DNA of 64,000 nt from Natrinema hispanicum (GCF_004217335.1 NZ_SHMP01000005.1:428783-492782), one strand, 5' to 3'; counted from the first letter of the stretch, positions 19,762 through 28,670 are shown. Notes: generated from the sequence alone by a model not told the origin. Program-made: numbers and translations.

Positions 19762-20304
19762 TTATTCCTGCCGGGTATACTCCACGAACGCGAACCCGTC
19801 ACGTTCGTCTCGCGACACTTCTCGAAACGGGTTTCGATCCCAGTTCGGGAAATACGTATCGCCGTCCGGGTCGTCGTGAACCTCGGTGACGATCAGCCGA
19901 TCGACCGCTGGCAGGAACTGCTCGTACACCGTCGCGCCGCCGGCGACGAAGATCCGGTCGGCGTCGCCGTGGCGCTCCTGTGCAGCGGCCTCGGCCGTTT
20001 CGAGCGCGTCCGCGAGATCGTGCGCGACGACGGCGTTGTCTGGCGTCTCGAGGTCCCGACTCGTCAGCACGATCGTCGTCCGGCCGGGCAACGGTTCGCC
20101 GAGCGTCTCGAGAATCCCCTCGTAGGTCACTCGGCCCATGATGACCGGATGGTCCATCGTCGTCGCCTTGAAGTGCCGGAGATCGGCGGGGATGTGCCAG
20201 GGCATGTCGCCGTCCTTGCCGATCACGCCGTTGTCGGCGACGGCGACGATCGCGACGAGTTCGCGGTCGGTCTCCAGTGGGGATCCGTTTCGATCCCCGC
20301 TCAT
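19762..20304 (-). CDS. folA: Dihydrofolate reductase
   Basis: The 180-aa enzyme reduces dihydrofolate to tetrahydrofolate with NADPH. Visible family features: VAIVAVADNGVIGKDGDMPWHIPADLRHFK (substrate site with the acidic residue of the W-H-I-P-A-D helix), PVIMGRVTYEGI, and RIFVAGGATVYEQFLP (cofactor GG). An N-terminal acidic extension (MSGDRNGSPLETDREL) is typical. Its ATG overlaps the thyA stop by 4 nt, so the two are translationally coupled. This regenerates the dihydrofolate made by ThyA, the classical thyA-hdr pair of haloarchaea. Confidence 0.94.
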   Translation of the reverse strand: MSGDRNGSPLETDRELVAIVAVADNGVIGKDGDMPWHIPADLRHFKATTMDHPVIMGRVTYEGILETLGEPLPGRTTIVLTSRDLETPDNAVVAHDLADALETAEAAAQERHGDADRIFVAGGATVYEQFLPAVDRLIVTEVHDDPDGDTYFPNWDRNPFREVSRDERDGFAFVEYTRQE

Positions 20305-21317
20305 TCGGCCACCGAAAATTCGATGCCGTCGTGTGACTCGTAGTCCCGAAGTGCGACATCGTCGTAGCTCAAGTCGTCGATCGAGACATCCGCCACCTCG
20401 AGCGTCGGGCGCTCGAGTGGCTCCCGGGAGAGTTGCTCGAGCAGGCCGGGCACGTGATCGAGCCGTTCGTCACCCTCGTCTTCGGGCGGAGCCTCCGACT
20501 CGAGCCATGCTTTGATCTCGAGGTACTCCTCGCGGTCGTCGACTGCCGCAACCTTCGATTGCAGCGTCTCGAGGTTGTCGGCGTACCACTCCCCGCGTGC
20601 GCCACGCCCGCAGTAGACGTGGGCGTCGACGACGGTGTGGGCGAACGTGCCGGGTTCGAAGCCGGTCTGTTGGGCGATTACCTTCGTGAGCAACGAATAG
20701 GCCGCGATATTGAACGGGATTCCGAGCGCGGTATCACCCGACCGCTGGGTGAGATGGCAGTTCAGCTGATCTCCCTGCACGTTGAAAACAAACGAGTAGT
20801 GACAGGGCGGGAGCGTCGAAACGGCTGCGTTGGCTGGCTGCCAGGCGTTGACAACGAGCCGACGGGAGTTCGGCGACTCGGAAAGCGTATCGATCACGTA
20901 CTGCAGTTGGTCGAAGGTCCGTCGGCCGTCAGCTTCCTCGGTGACCCACCGGTGGGCCGCGTCGGGCCAGGTCTCGCCCTCGAGTTGGGCGTCATCTTCG
21001 GGAATCGGATATCGCCGCCAGAAGCGACCGTAGGCCGTATCCAGTCGGCCCTCATCGTCAGCCCACGCGTCCCAGATCTTGGTCTCCTCGCGGAGGTTCC
21101 GGATGTGTTCCTCGCCGGAGAGATACCAGCAGACCTCGTGAAGCATCGAGTTCCAGCGATAGCCGTCCATCTCTTTGGTCGTCAACAGCGGATACCCGTC
21201 CTGTAGGTCGACCTCGTAGTGCTCGCTGAACGACGAAATCGTGTCGACGCCGGTCCGGTTTGGCTTGTAGGTGCCATCGGAGAGGACCGTGTCGACGAGC
21301 TCGAGGTACTGTTGCAT
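20301..21317 (-). CDS. thyA: Thymidylate synthase
   Basis: The 338-aa protein methylates dUMP with methylene-THF. ATG 21317 gives MQQYLELVDTVLSDG, the normal N-terminus. Motifs: PNRTGVDTISSFSEHYEVDL, WYLSGEEHIRNL, the catalytic Cys in STLPPCHYSFVFNVQ, the QRSGDTALGIPFNIAAYSLLT substrate loop, and THTVVDAHVYCG-type AHTVVDAHVYCGRG. A Glu/Asp insertion (SEAPPEDEGDERLDHV) lies before the end. Operon with folA (4-nt overlap). Confidence 0.96.
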   Translation of the reverse strand: MQQYLELVDTVLSDGTYKPNRTGVDTISSFSEHYEVDLQDGYPLLTTKEMDGYRWNSMLHEVCWYLSGEEHIRNLREETKIWDAWADDEGRLDTAYGRFWRRYPIPEDDAQLEGETWPDAAHRWVTEEADGRRTFDQLQYVIDTLSESPNSRRLVVNAWQPANAAVSTLPPCHYSFVFNVQGDQLNCHLTQRSGDTALGIPFNIAAYSLLTKVIAQQTGFEPGTFAHTVVDAHVYCGRGARGEWYADNLETLQSKVAAVDDREEYLEIKAWLESEAPPEDEGDERLDHVPGLLEQLSREPLERPTLEVADVSIDDLSYDDVALRDYESHDGIEFSVAE

Positions 21318-21421
21318 TGTACGTGGGTTTTGTCCGCCCGATAAAAACGGCCGCGTTTCGTCCGCCCGACGGTTGTTGTGCCGGCTCCGGACTTTAGTCC
21401 GACCGTGTGTCACTAGTAGTG

Positions 21422-22009
21422 GTGACGCTCGAGGACCTCGTCCACGGACAGCGAGCGAACGCTGCCCTCGGATGGACGCTGCTCGCCGTCGTAGCGCTGA
21501 GTGCCGTCGAGGGTGTTTTCACGGCTTCCGTCCTCTGGCGCGGGCTCGCGCTGCTGGTCGTCGTCGTGGCATCGCTGCCGGCGCTGGCGACCCGCGACTG
21601 GACGGCGATGCTCCCCTGGCCCGTGTTGTCGGTCGCTGCGATCGCCGTGATCGCCAGGGCGGTTGGGCTGGATCCCGAAGCCGCGGGGTATCTCATCGTC
21701 GCGACGCTGGCGCTCGTGGTCGTCGTCGAACTCGAGGTCTTCACGTCGGTCGAGCTGAGCCGTCGCTTCGCCGTCGCCTTCGCGGTCATGACGACGATGG
21801 CGCTGCAGGCGCTCTGGACCGTCGCCCAGTTCTTCTCGGATCGCTGGTTCGGAACTGCGTTTCTGCGATCGCAGACCGAACTCCAGCAGGATCTCGTCGT
21901 CGTCACGCTCGTCGGCTTCGTCCTAGGCGGGCTCTTCGAGTGGTATCTCATGCGATTCGAACCCGCCGGAACCGTCACTCGAGCCACGAACAGCGCGGGG
22001 TCGACATGA
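21422..22009 (+). CDS. Polytopic membrane protein, first of a coupled pair
   Basis: The protein is about 195 aa. No ATG is available; GTG 21422 (MTLEDLVHGQRANAALGW) fits best, with GTG at 21419 and 21407 as alternatives. Five or six hydrophobic segments are seen, including LLAVVALSAVEGVF, VVVVASLPALA, VLSVAAIAVIARAV, LIVATLALVVVVELEVF and VVVTLVGFVLGGLFEWYLM. Its stop overlaps the ATG of the next membrane protein by 4 nt, so the two probably form a complex. Function unknown. Confidence 0.75.
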   Translation: MTLEDLVHGQRANAALGWTLLAVVALSAVEGVFTASVLWRGLALLVVVVASLPALATRDWTAMLPWPVLSVAAIAVIARAVGLDPEAAGYLIVATLALVVVVELEVFTSVELSRRFAVAFAVMTTMALQALWTVAQFFSDRWFGTAFLRSQTELQQDLVVVTLVGFVLGGLFEWYLMRFEPAGTVTRATNSAGST

Positions 22010-22620
22010 CGCTCGGCGATCTACTCGATGTGTCCGACACCTGGGAGCGACGTCTCGTATGGCTGCTACAGCTCGCACTGGTCGGACTGATCGGCTACGG
22101 CACGGTGACGGGGCGGGCTTCGGTTTCCGTGACGGCGGGACTCGCGCTCGGCGTCACACTCTTGCCAGCGGTTCTGCGGCGTGAATACGGGTACGCGATG
22201 GACGCCGGGCTCGTCCTCTGGATCACTGCCGCTGTCTTCCTCCACTCACTCGGCTCGATTGGCATCTACCGGCAGTATCAGTGGTACGACGAGGTGACAC
22301 ACACTGTGTCGTCGATCGTCGTCGCCGGGTTCGGGTACGCCTCGTTCCGGGCGCTCGAGCTTCACTCTGATGACGTGGCGGTCCCGTCGGCGTTTCGATC
22401 ACTGTTCATCGTCGTCTTCGTCCTCGCTGCCGGCGTCCTGTGGGAAGTGTTCGAATACGCTCTTGGCGATCTGGTTCCCGTCTACGGAGTCGACGACATC
22501 GCTACCGATTTCGTGTTCAACGCGATCGGAGGCCTGATCGTAGCGATCTGGGGGGCAGGCCACGTCGGCGGTCTCGTCGGCTTCCTCCGAGATCGACTCC
22601 GGTCCACTGCCGATCAGTAA
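22006..22620 (+). CDS. DUF2238/YjdF-like membrane protein, second of a coupled pair
   Basis: The 204-aa protein has six predicted membrane segments. Conserved polar signatures sit in or beside them: RQYQWYDEVTHTVSSIVVAG, LWEVFEYALGDLVPVYGVDDIATDFVFNAIGG. This D-x-x-x-H...W-E-x-x-E...D-x-x-x-D-x-x-x-N pattern is that of the DUF2238/YjdF family. It is translated with ATGA overlap from the upstream membrane gene. The conserved acidic residues suggest metal or ion handling, but no function is proven. Confidence 0.75.
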   Translation: MTLGDLLDVSDTWERRLVWLLQLALVGLIGYGTVTGRASVSVTAGLALGVTLLPAVLRREYGYAMDAGLVLWITAAVFLHSLGSIGIYRQYQWYDEVTHTVSSIVVAGFGYASFRALELHSDDVAVPSAFRSLFIVVFVLAAGVLWEVFEYALGDLVPVYGVDDIATDFVFNAIGGLIVAIWGAGHVGGLVGFLRDRLRSTADQ

Positions 22621-22745
22621 CCGGTCGCCGCCGTCTGCGTCTCGAGACCGTCGAGACACCAGTCGCTCAGAGATGGCTGCAAACTCCGGCCCGAAACATA
22701 TCCACAGACGGGCTGAAGGAACGGCCGAAAAGGCGGCTGATTACA

Positions 22746-23558
22746 ATGACTGACACACCACGCTTCGAGACGCGACGCCGATTCATCGGGACGGGTGCGG
22801 CGACCGTGGGCGCGCTTGCGTTCGGAGTGACGGGGAGTACGACGGCCCAGGAATCCGGAGACGAAGCAGCTGACGCGTCCTTCCAGGACGCGATCTCCAC
22901 CCGCGAGACGTACTTCTCCGGTGCGATCTTCAGGGTCGTCTCACCGCCACTCGAGAACGCCCCCGTGGTACAAAACGAGGAGCCGGTACGGAATCACAGC
23001 GTGCGCGTCATCGAGTACTTCAACACGAACGAGGAGGGATACCTCTTCCTGCCACCGAACGCACAGGTCGAGCGTGGGCAGGTCTACGTCTTCGACGACC
23101 GACTGGGATCGGAAGCGCCGGAACTTCCGGCCGCGAACCTCATTCGGGTCGAGTACCGACCGGTCACGCAGGCGGATCTGCCCTTCAAAATGGAGGAGGA
23201 CGAGGACTTCGAGTACTTCGAGGGCGAGGGTGGCGAGGCGGCCGTCCGTCCAGACGACTTCTACTCGAGTGCGCTGTTCGAGATCACCTCCGGCGCGCAG
23301 GGCTGGGTTCCCCAAGACGTCGAACAGAGCGGTCTGTTTACCGATTACAACACTGTCCACGCCAGGTACCTTGGCACGAACCAGCGCTTCCTCCTCTTTC
23401 CCCAGGAGGCTGCGGGGACGAACACGGGACAGCTCTACGTGATGCGCGACGAATCCGAAATCTTCGATCCGGCCGGCAATCTCGTGGCTGCCGAGTTCAG
23501 CCCCGTCGACGAGGACAGTCTCACCTTCGACGACGAGTTCCTCCGCACTGGGACGTGA
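22746..23558 (+). CDS. Tat-exported protein of unknown function
   Basis: The 270-aa protein starts MTDTPRFETRRRFIGTGAATVGALAFG, a good Tat signal (TRRRFIGT) with likely processing near STTAQ. The mature part is all-beta in character and has two related halves: YFSGAIFRVVSPPLE...EGYLFLPPNAQVERGQVYVFDD and FYSSALFEITSGAQG...QRFLLFPQEAAGTNTGQLYVMRD. So it is an internal duplication. It would be outside the cell, without a lipobox. Function unknown. Confidence 0.8.
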   Translation: MTDTPRFETRRRFIGTGAATVGALAFGVTGSTTAQESGDEAADASFQDAISTRETYFSGAIFRVVSPPLENAPVVQNEEPVRNHSVRVIEYFNTNEEGYLFLPPNAQVERGQVYVFDDRLGSEAPELPAANLIRVEYRPVTQADLPFKMEEDEDFEYFEGEGGEAAVRPDDFYSSALFEITSGAQGWVPQDVEQSGLFTDYNTVHARYLGTNQRFLLFPQEAAGTNTGQLYVMRDESEIFDPAGNLVAAEFSPVDEDSLTFDDEFLRTGT

Positions 23559-23685
23559 CCGACGACGTGTTATCTGCGCCGGCGGCGTCGAACGCGTCCA
23601 TTTTCGGACGAATACCACATGAACGTGGATACTTCCGGCCGCCGAAAGAGCAACGCTTACAGGTTCGTGCGTTCCGCTATCGACC

Positions 23686-24978
23686 ATGCGAGAGAACGTT
23701 CTGTTGATCGGGGGTGGCGGCCGCGAACACGCCATCGCCCGCGCGCTCGAGGATAGCGAGGCCGACCTCTATGCCTGTGCTGGCAACAAAAACCCCGGCA
23801 TCGCCCGCATCGCAGCCGGGTTCGAGACGCTCGAGACGACCGATCCCGATGCCGTCGTCGACTACGCCGAGGAAGTCGACGCGACGCTGGCCGTGATCGG
23901 TCCCGAAGCGCCGCTTGAGGCCGGCATCGCGGACGCACTCGAGGACGCGGGCATCTATGCCTTCGGCCCGAAGGAAGCCGACGCCCGCATCGAGACAGAC
24001 AAGGCCTTCCAGCGCCGCTTTATGGCCGACAACGACATTCCCGGCTGTCCGGACTTCGAGACGTTCGACGACATGGACGCCGCTTGCGAGTTTATCGACG
24101 AGTACGACGGCGACCTCGCGATCAAACCCGCCGGCCTCACTGGTGGCAAGGGTGTCAAGGTCATCGGCGATCAGGTTACCCCCGAGGAGGGCAAAGAATA
24201 CATCCGCGAGTCGGACTACGACCGGATCGTCCTCGAGGAACGGCTGATCGGCGAGGAAGTGACGATTCAGGCCTTTGTGGCCAACGGCGCGTTCGAGACC
24301 GCACCCGCAGTGCAGGACCACAAACGCGCCTACGAGGGCGACGAGGGGCCCAACACGGGCGGTATGGGGAGCTACTCCGCTGCGACGAACGAACTCCCGT
24401 TCATGAGTGACGACGATTACGAGGAGGCCGTCTCGATCATCGAGGCAACCGTCGACGCCCTTGAGGATTACCGCGGCATCCTCTACGGCCAGTTTATGCT
24501 GACCGAGACCGGCCCCCGTGTCATCGAGTTCAACGCCCGCTTTGGCGACCCCGAGGCGATGAACACGCTGCCTGTCCTCGAGACTGACTTCCTCGACGTA
24601 CTCACCGCGGCACGGGACGGCGAGGCCCCGCCCGAACTCGAGTTCGCCGACAAGGCAACGGTCTGTAAGTACGCCGTGCCGGAGGGGTATCCGACGGACC
24701 CCGAGGCCGGCGCGAAGGTGCAGGTCGACGAGGAGAGCGCGGGCGACGCCCTGCTGTACTATGCCAGTGTCGACGAGCGCGACGACGGCATCTACACGAC
24801 GACCTCCCGGTCGTTCGCCGTCGTCGGTGTCGCCGACTCGATCAGCGAGGCCGAGGAGATCGCCGAAGACGCGCTCGCGGTTGCCGGTGACGAAGGGCTG
24901 CACATGCGCCACGACATCGGCAAGGCCGACCTCGTTCAGCGCCGGATCGACCACATGAACGACCTCCGCGGCGAGTAA
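23686..24978 (+). CDS. purD: Phosphoribosylamine-glycine ligase
   Basis: The 430-aa ATP-grasp enzyme makes glycinamide ribonucleotide, the second purine step. N-terminal MRENVLLIGGGGREHAIARAL, the central LAIKPAGLTGGKGVKV (ATP-grasp lysines) and RVIEFNARFGDPEAMNTLPVL (metal ligands) are intact, as is VQDHKRAYEGDEGPNTGGMGSYS. Length matches the family. Formyl-THF for later purine steps depends on FolD and GlyA, encoded further along. Confidence 0.96.
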   Translation: MRENVLLIGGGGREHAIARALEDSEADLYACAGNKNPGIARIAAGFETLETTDPDAVVDYAEEVDATLAVIGPEAPLEAGIADALEDAGIYAFGPKEADARIETDKAFQRRFMADNDIPGCPDFETFDDMDAACEFIDEYDGDLAIKPAGLTGGKGVKVIGDQVTPEEGKEYIRESDYDRIVLEERLIGEEVTIQAFVANGAFETAPAVQDHKRAYEGDEGPNTGGMGSYSAATNELPFMSDDDYEEAVSIIEATVDALEDYRGILYGQFMLTETGPRVIEFNARFGDPEAMNTLPVLETDFLDVLTAARDGEAPPELEFADKATVCKYAVPEGYPTDPEAGAKVQVDEESAGDALLYYASVDERDDGIYTTTSRSFAVVGVADSISEAEEIAEDALAVAGDEGLHMRHDIGKADLVQRRIDHMNDLRGE

Positions 24979-24998
24979 GACCGCGCTCTCGTTCTATC

Positions 24999-26357
24999 CT
25001 AGCAGTCTGTGCCGTCTGCAACGCTGTCGATCGCCTCGAGCAACAGCCCCGCCCCGAGCTCGATCTCTCGTTCGGTCACGTCCAGTGGCGGCAGCAATCG
25101 CAGCGTTTTGAAGCCACAGCCGAGTGTCAGCAGGCCGCGTGAGAACGCCGCCTCGAGGACCGTATCCCGGCGCGCTTTGGTATCGAACTCGACGGCGAGC
25201 ATCAGACCGCGACCGCGAACGTCGATCACACCTGGGGCGTCGCCGTCTGTGACGGCATCTGTGAGTCTCGCCCGGAGTTGACTCCCACGTTCGCGGACGT
25301 TCGCGAGCAGATCGTCTTCGTGGATGACGTCGATCGTGAGCACGCCCTGCATAGCGGCGATGACGTCGCCCGCACCCCACGTCGAGGAGAGTCGACTCTG
25401 CTCGGCGGGAAACACGTCGGACCGAGAAATCGTCGCGCCCACGCGGAGCCCCTTCCCGCTCGCAATGACGTCCGGCGTGAGCTCGAGATGGTCGACGGCC
25501 CAGAGTTCGCCCGTCCGGCCCAGTCCTGACTGGATCTCGTCGGCGATGACCCGGAGGCCGTAGCGTTCGCGAAGCGCCTCGAGGTCGCGGGCGAACTCGG
25601 GATGGGCGACGCGGTAGCCGCCTTCGCCCTGAATCGGCTCTATGATCACGTAGGCGACTTCGTTGGGGTCGATCACGCCGCGGTCGGGGTGGAGTGCGTC
25701 GGCGATGACGTTGCCACCGGGGCCGTCGGTCCGCCAGCGGGTGTCGTATTCCTCGTCAGTGGTTGGGTAGGGAACGCTGATGACGCCCGGGATTTCCGGA
25801 AAGCCGGTTCGATGGACGGCTTTCGAGCGGTTGAGCGAGAGTGCTCCCAGCGTTCGGCCATGGAACGCGCCGTCGAAGGTAAACCCCCGGTGACCGCCAG
25901 CAGCGTAGCAGATCTTGATGGCGTTCTCGACGGCCTCCGCCCCGGAGTTCGAGAGAAAGACCCGATCCATGTCGTACTGGTCCGTCATGGCGACCAGCCG
26001 GTCCATGAGCTGGGTCGGCCCCGGCAACTCCGGGTCGTCGGGCGGGCCACCGCCGCTCACGTAGAAGTCCTGCCCGGCAATTTTCAGCGGATCGACGAGG
26101 TCGAACGCCTCGAGGCGCTCGCGGATGGCGGGATTGTTGTAGCCAAGCGGCGCGGCGGCGACGTGGCTCGTAAAATCGAGTAAGACGTTACCGTCGACGT
26201 CGGTACAGAACGGGCCGACTGCCTCACGGCTGACATCCCAGACGAACTCGTAGACGTACGTACTCGGGGCAGCAAACCGGTGGTGGTAGGTGACCCACTC
26301 GCGGGCCCGCTCGCCGGGGAGGTCGTCTACCGCTGGTTCGATCGTTGCGCGGTCCAT
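24999..26357 (-). CDS. Class III PLP-dependent aminotransferase
   Basis: The 452-aa protein has VFLSNSGAEAVENAIK (pyridoxal phosphate loop), FDGAFHGRTLGALSLNRSK, VIIEPIQGEGGYRVAHPEF, IADEIQSGLGRTGELWAVDH (Asp to the ring N) and the Schiff-base lysine in DVIASGKGLRVGA. It resembles 4-aminobutyrate/acetylornithine-type omega-aminotransferases; the donor cannot be told. It is convergent with purD and lies 39 nt downstream of the MgtC/DUF4010 gene on the same strand, with its own TATA-like CTTTATTGGG in that gap. Confidence 0.88.
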   Translation of the reverse strand: MDRATIEPAVDDLPGERAREWVTYHHRFAAPSTYVYEFVWDVSREAVGPFCTDVDGNVLLDFTSHVAAAPLGYNNPAIRERLEAFDLVDPLKIAGQDFYVSGGGPPDDPELPGPTQLMDRLVAMTDQYDMDRVFLSNSGAEAVENAIKICYAAGGHRGFTFDGAFHGRTLGALSLNRSKAVHRTGFPEIPGVISVPYPTTDEEYDTRWRTDGPGGNVIADALHPDRGVIDPNEVAYVIIEPIQGEGGYRVAHPEFARDLEALRERYGLRVIADEIQSGLGRTGELWAVDHLELTPDVIASGKGLRVGATISRSDVFPAEQSRLSSTWGAGDVIAAMQGVLTIDVIHEDDLLANVRERGSQLRARLTDAVTDGDAPGVIDVRGRGLMLAVEFDTKARRDTVLEAAFSRGLLTLGCGFKTLRLLPPLDVTEREIELGAGLLLEAIDSVADGTDC

Positions 26358-26396
26358 GTGGTACCATTAGTCATGGCCCAATAAAGGTACTAATGC

Positions 26397-27695
26397 CTAC
26401 ACGACGACGAGCACCGACGCGAGCGCGCCGCCGATCAGGAGGATTGCGCTGTAGGCTGCGACCCGGTTCCGGAAGCCGGTGTTCGTCGACGTCGACGCTA
26501 ACAGGGCCTTGACCACGATGCTCGAGACGGTCGCGAGCAGAATAGCGATTGTGGCCTCTGGCCCGCCCAGTTGGCCGCCACGGTAGAGGACGACCGCCGA
26601 CGTCGTTGCGCCGGCACTCGAGACGAAGCCGCTGGCGACGGCTGTCGCGTAGAAGCCCAGGGTGCCAAACCACGTCTCGGCCAGCGAGCCGAAGACGAGC
26701 ACGCCGAGGAAGACGACGCCGAACCCGAGGGCGTTTCGCAGCGAGAACGGACTCTCGAGTTCCATCGGGCCAGATTCGTCCCAGTCGGCAGTGAGCGCGG
26801 CGACGGCGAACGCGAGGACGATGACGGCCCCCAGCGGCACGATCGCCTCGACGAGGATTTCGGCGTCGCTACCAGCGGTAAAGCCGACCGCGATCGCGAG
26901 ATTGCGTGTCGCCATCGCGGCGTTTGCGAGCAAGATCGCAGCGACGGCGTAGGAGGCTGCTTCGGGCCGTTGCCTGACGTGATCGAGCATCGTCCCGACG
27001 ACGGCCGTCGAGGACGCCAGGCCGCCGAAAAAGCCCGTGATCGCGATCCCGCGACCGCCATACGTTGTAACGATCGCGTAGTTGGCGATGCCGATCCCGG
27101 CGACGGCGACGACCATCAGCCAGATGACCTGCGGCTCGAGGGGGATCGCCAGCCCGGCGAATTCGACGGTCGTCTCTGCGGGGAGGAGCGGATAGATGAC
27201 GAACGCGAGGATGGCGAACTCGATGGTTGAGCGCATCTCCTCGTGGGACAGTCCCCACGCGAACTCGTGGAGTTCGCGCTTCAAGACGAGCAACAGCGAT
27301 GAGAGCACGGCGACGGTGACTCCCTCGAGAATGAAGCCGACGGCGACCAGTGCGCCGACGCCGTAGGCGACGAGCATCGAGACCGACGTCGTCAGTGAGA
27401 GTCCCGTCTCGTCCTCACTCATGAGTCCCTGGACCGCGAGCAACACCCCCTGGACGATTACGAGGACGCCACCGAGGACCAGCAGGCCCTCACCGATCGG
27501 TGTCTCAGCCTCGACGGCGAGGACGGTAAAGACGGCAGCGAGCAAACTAATCAGCGAGAACGTCCGAATGCCAGCAGACTTCTGGGACCACTCGCGTTCG
27601 AGCCCGAGAAACATGCCCAGTGCGCCAGCTAGTGCGATCCGCACGACCGTCTCCTCGAGCGGCGTCTCAGCGACCTGCAGCGCGACCTCGTTCAC
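26397..27695 (-). CDS. MgtC/SapB-DUF4010 family membrane protein
   Basis: The 432-aa polytopic protein starts at GTG 27695 (MNEVALQVAETPLEETVVRIALAGALGMFLGLEREW). The MgtC/SapB domain signature GLEREW...AGIRTFSLISL occupies the first 60 residues. A long hydrophobic DUF4010 portion with about ten more helices follows (for example YGGRGIAITGFFGGLASSTAV and SSAGATTSAVVLYRGGQLGGPEA). The family is membrane-bound and linked to Mg2+ or small-molecule homeostasis in bacteria; the substrate here is unknown. It is leaderless from a TATA box at 27718-27727. Confidence 0.85.
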   Translation of the reverse strand: MNEVALQVAETPLEETVVRIALAGALGMFLGLEREWSQKSAGIRTFSLISLLAAVFTVLAVEAETPIGEGLLVLGGVLVIVQGVLLAVQGLMSEDETGLSLTTSVSMLVAYGVGALVAVGFILEGVTVAVLSSLLLVLKRELHEFAWGLSHEEMRSTIEFAILAFVIYPLLPAETTVEFAGLAIPLEPQVIWLMVVAVAGIGIANYAIVTTYGGRGIAITGFFGGLASSTAVVGTMLDHVRQRPEAASYAVAAILLANAAMATRNLAIAVGFTAGSDAEILVEAIVPLGAVIVLAFAVAALTADWDESGPMELESPFSLRNALGFGVVFLGVLVFGSLAETWFGTLGFYATAVASGFVSSAGATTSAVVLYRGGQLGGPEATIAILLATVSSIVVKALLASTSTNTGFRNRVAAYSAILLIGGALASVLVVV

Positions 27696-27717
27696 CCCCG
27701 ACCGTTCACGATGATCG

Positions 27718-27727
27718 TATATAAGCA
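27718..27727 (-). promoter_or_regulatory. TATA box of the MgtC/DUF4010 gene
   Basis: Minus-strand GCTTATATAC lies 23-32 nt upstream of the GTG at 27695, implying a leaderless transcript and supporting that start over the TTG at 27728. Confidence 0.6.
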
Positions 27728-27798
27728 ACCCGCCGAGGGTAACGCGACCTGGCCTCGAGCGCCGCTATCGTGGGCACTCGACGAAACACGGACCCAGA

Positions 27799-28074
27799 CT
27801 AGAGGTCGACGTACTGTTCTTCCCACTCGCGGCGGGCCTCGAGTTCACGCCGGCCACGGCGAGTGAGCGTATAGAAGTTCGTTCGGCGGTCGCGTCGGCC
27901 CTTTTCGACGAGTCCCTTATCGACGAGGGTGTCGAGGTTGGGGTAGAGCCGACCGTGGTGAATCTCTTTCTCGTAGTACTGTTCGAGTTCGTCTTTGATC
28001 GCCAGTCCGTGGGGCTCCTCCTCGCCAGCGATGACGTAGAGCAAGTCACGCTGGAATCCTGTCAGGTCGTACAT
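27799..28074 (-). CDS. PadR-family transcriptional regulator
   Basis: The 91-aa winged-helix protein begins MYDLTGFQRDLLYVIAGEEEPHGLAIKDELEQYY and has the recognition segment EIHHGRLYPNLDTLVDKGLVEKG and wing RRTNFYTLTRRGRRELEARREW. It consists of the PadR DNA-binding domain with a very short C-terminal helix and no separate ligand domain, the usual haloarchaeal form. Its own promoter at 28105-28114 and the tract GGTAC (28085 region) could be autoregulatory. The target is unknown; the adjacent MgtC gene is a candidate. Confidence 0.88.
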   Translation of the reverse strand: MYDLTGFQRDLLYVIAGEEEPHGLAIKDELEQYYEKEIHHGRLYPNLDTLVDKGLVEKGRRDRRTNFYTLTRRGRRELEARREWEEQYVDL

Positions 28075-28104
28075 TGGGAAAGTACCAATCGCACTTACTG
28101 TCGA

Positions 28105-28114
28105 ATTTTAATAA
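28105..28114 (-). promoter_or_regulatory. TATA box of the padR gene
   Basis: Minus-strand TTATTAAAAT lies 31-40 nt upstream of ATG 28074, an almost leaderless layout. Confidence 0.55.
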
Positions 28115-28362
28115 GGCTATCGGGTTGTTTCGATCGAAAGAGGGTTATTACCAGCGAGACGTGTCGTTTCGGCTTCGAGAGACCCATAATGACTATGACG
28201 AATCGGTCGGTGATGCTCTCATAATGTGCGGTTCATGTTTACAGTCCAGATATTTTGTTTCGACACAATTATATAGGATGATCCATCACTAGAGACTTCG
28301 GCTCGAGCGAGTATAGACGAGTCTCACCAGTCGACAGTATCACAGTGAAACAGGAAAGCAGA

Positions 28363-28388
28363 TCGCGTGACGGAAAAATGTCACGCGA
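28363..28388. repeat. Perfect 9-bp inverted repeat (hairpin A)
   Basis: TCGCGTGAC (28363-28371) is the exact reverse complement of GTCACGCGA (28380-28388) across an 8-nt loop, GGAAAAAT. Confidence 0.7.
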
Positions 28389-28416
28389 CCGCTTGCCGCC
28401 CTGAATTGGTCCCCGC

Positions 28417-28446
28417 TGACGCTTCGGCCCTCCAAGCGAAGCGTCA
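28417..28446. repeat. Perfect 10-bp inverted repeat (hairpin B)
   Basis: TGACGCTTCG (28417-28426) is the exact reverse complement of CGAAGCGTCA (28437-28446) across a 10-nt loop. It lies 28 bp after hairpin A. Confidence 0.7.
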
Positions 28447-28523
28447 CGTAGAAGACTACGTTGTGTATACTTAAATGTAACGGCAGTGCTGACCGCAGAC
28501 GCGGCCACTGATCCGGGCCTCGC

Positions 28524-28670
28524 CTAGATGTGTTCCTCCTCGAGTACCCAGCCGAGTGCTCGCTTGTAGTAGGTGAACATCTCTTCGACGCCGTCGTGGC
28601 GCATTTCGTCGCTCTCTAAGTGCTCTTTGAGGAACTCGTACTGTTCGCGGATTTCGGCTTCGTCTCGCAT
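28524..28670 (-). CDS. 48-aa acidic haloarchaeal protein
   Basis: This small frame reads MRDEAEIREQYEFLKEHLES, then DEMRHDGVEEMFTYYKRALGWVLEEEHI. It is strongly acidic, amphipathic and helical, with haloarchaeal codon use, and it looks far more protein-like than overlapping frames. No cysteines or membrane segment. The layout matches very small conserved haloarchaeal proteins of unknown function. It is isolated, with no operon partner. Its conservation was not testable here. Confidence 0.6.
   Translation of the reverse strand: MRDEAEIREQYEFLKEHLESDEMRHDGVEEMFTYYKRALGWVLEEEHI

Larger units (their letters stand above)
28115..28523. other. Gene-poor AT-rich spacer with two perfect hairpins
   Basis: I find no gene here. 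It contains an AT-rich portion (28115-28290) and two strong inverted repeats at 28363-28388 and 28417-28446, listed separately. These could belong to a small RNA or a lost mobile element. Confidence 0.5.
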
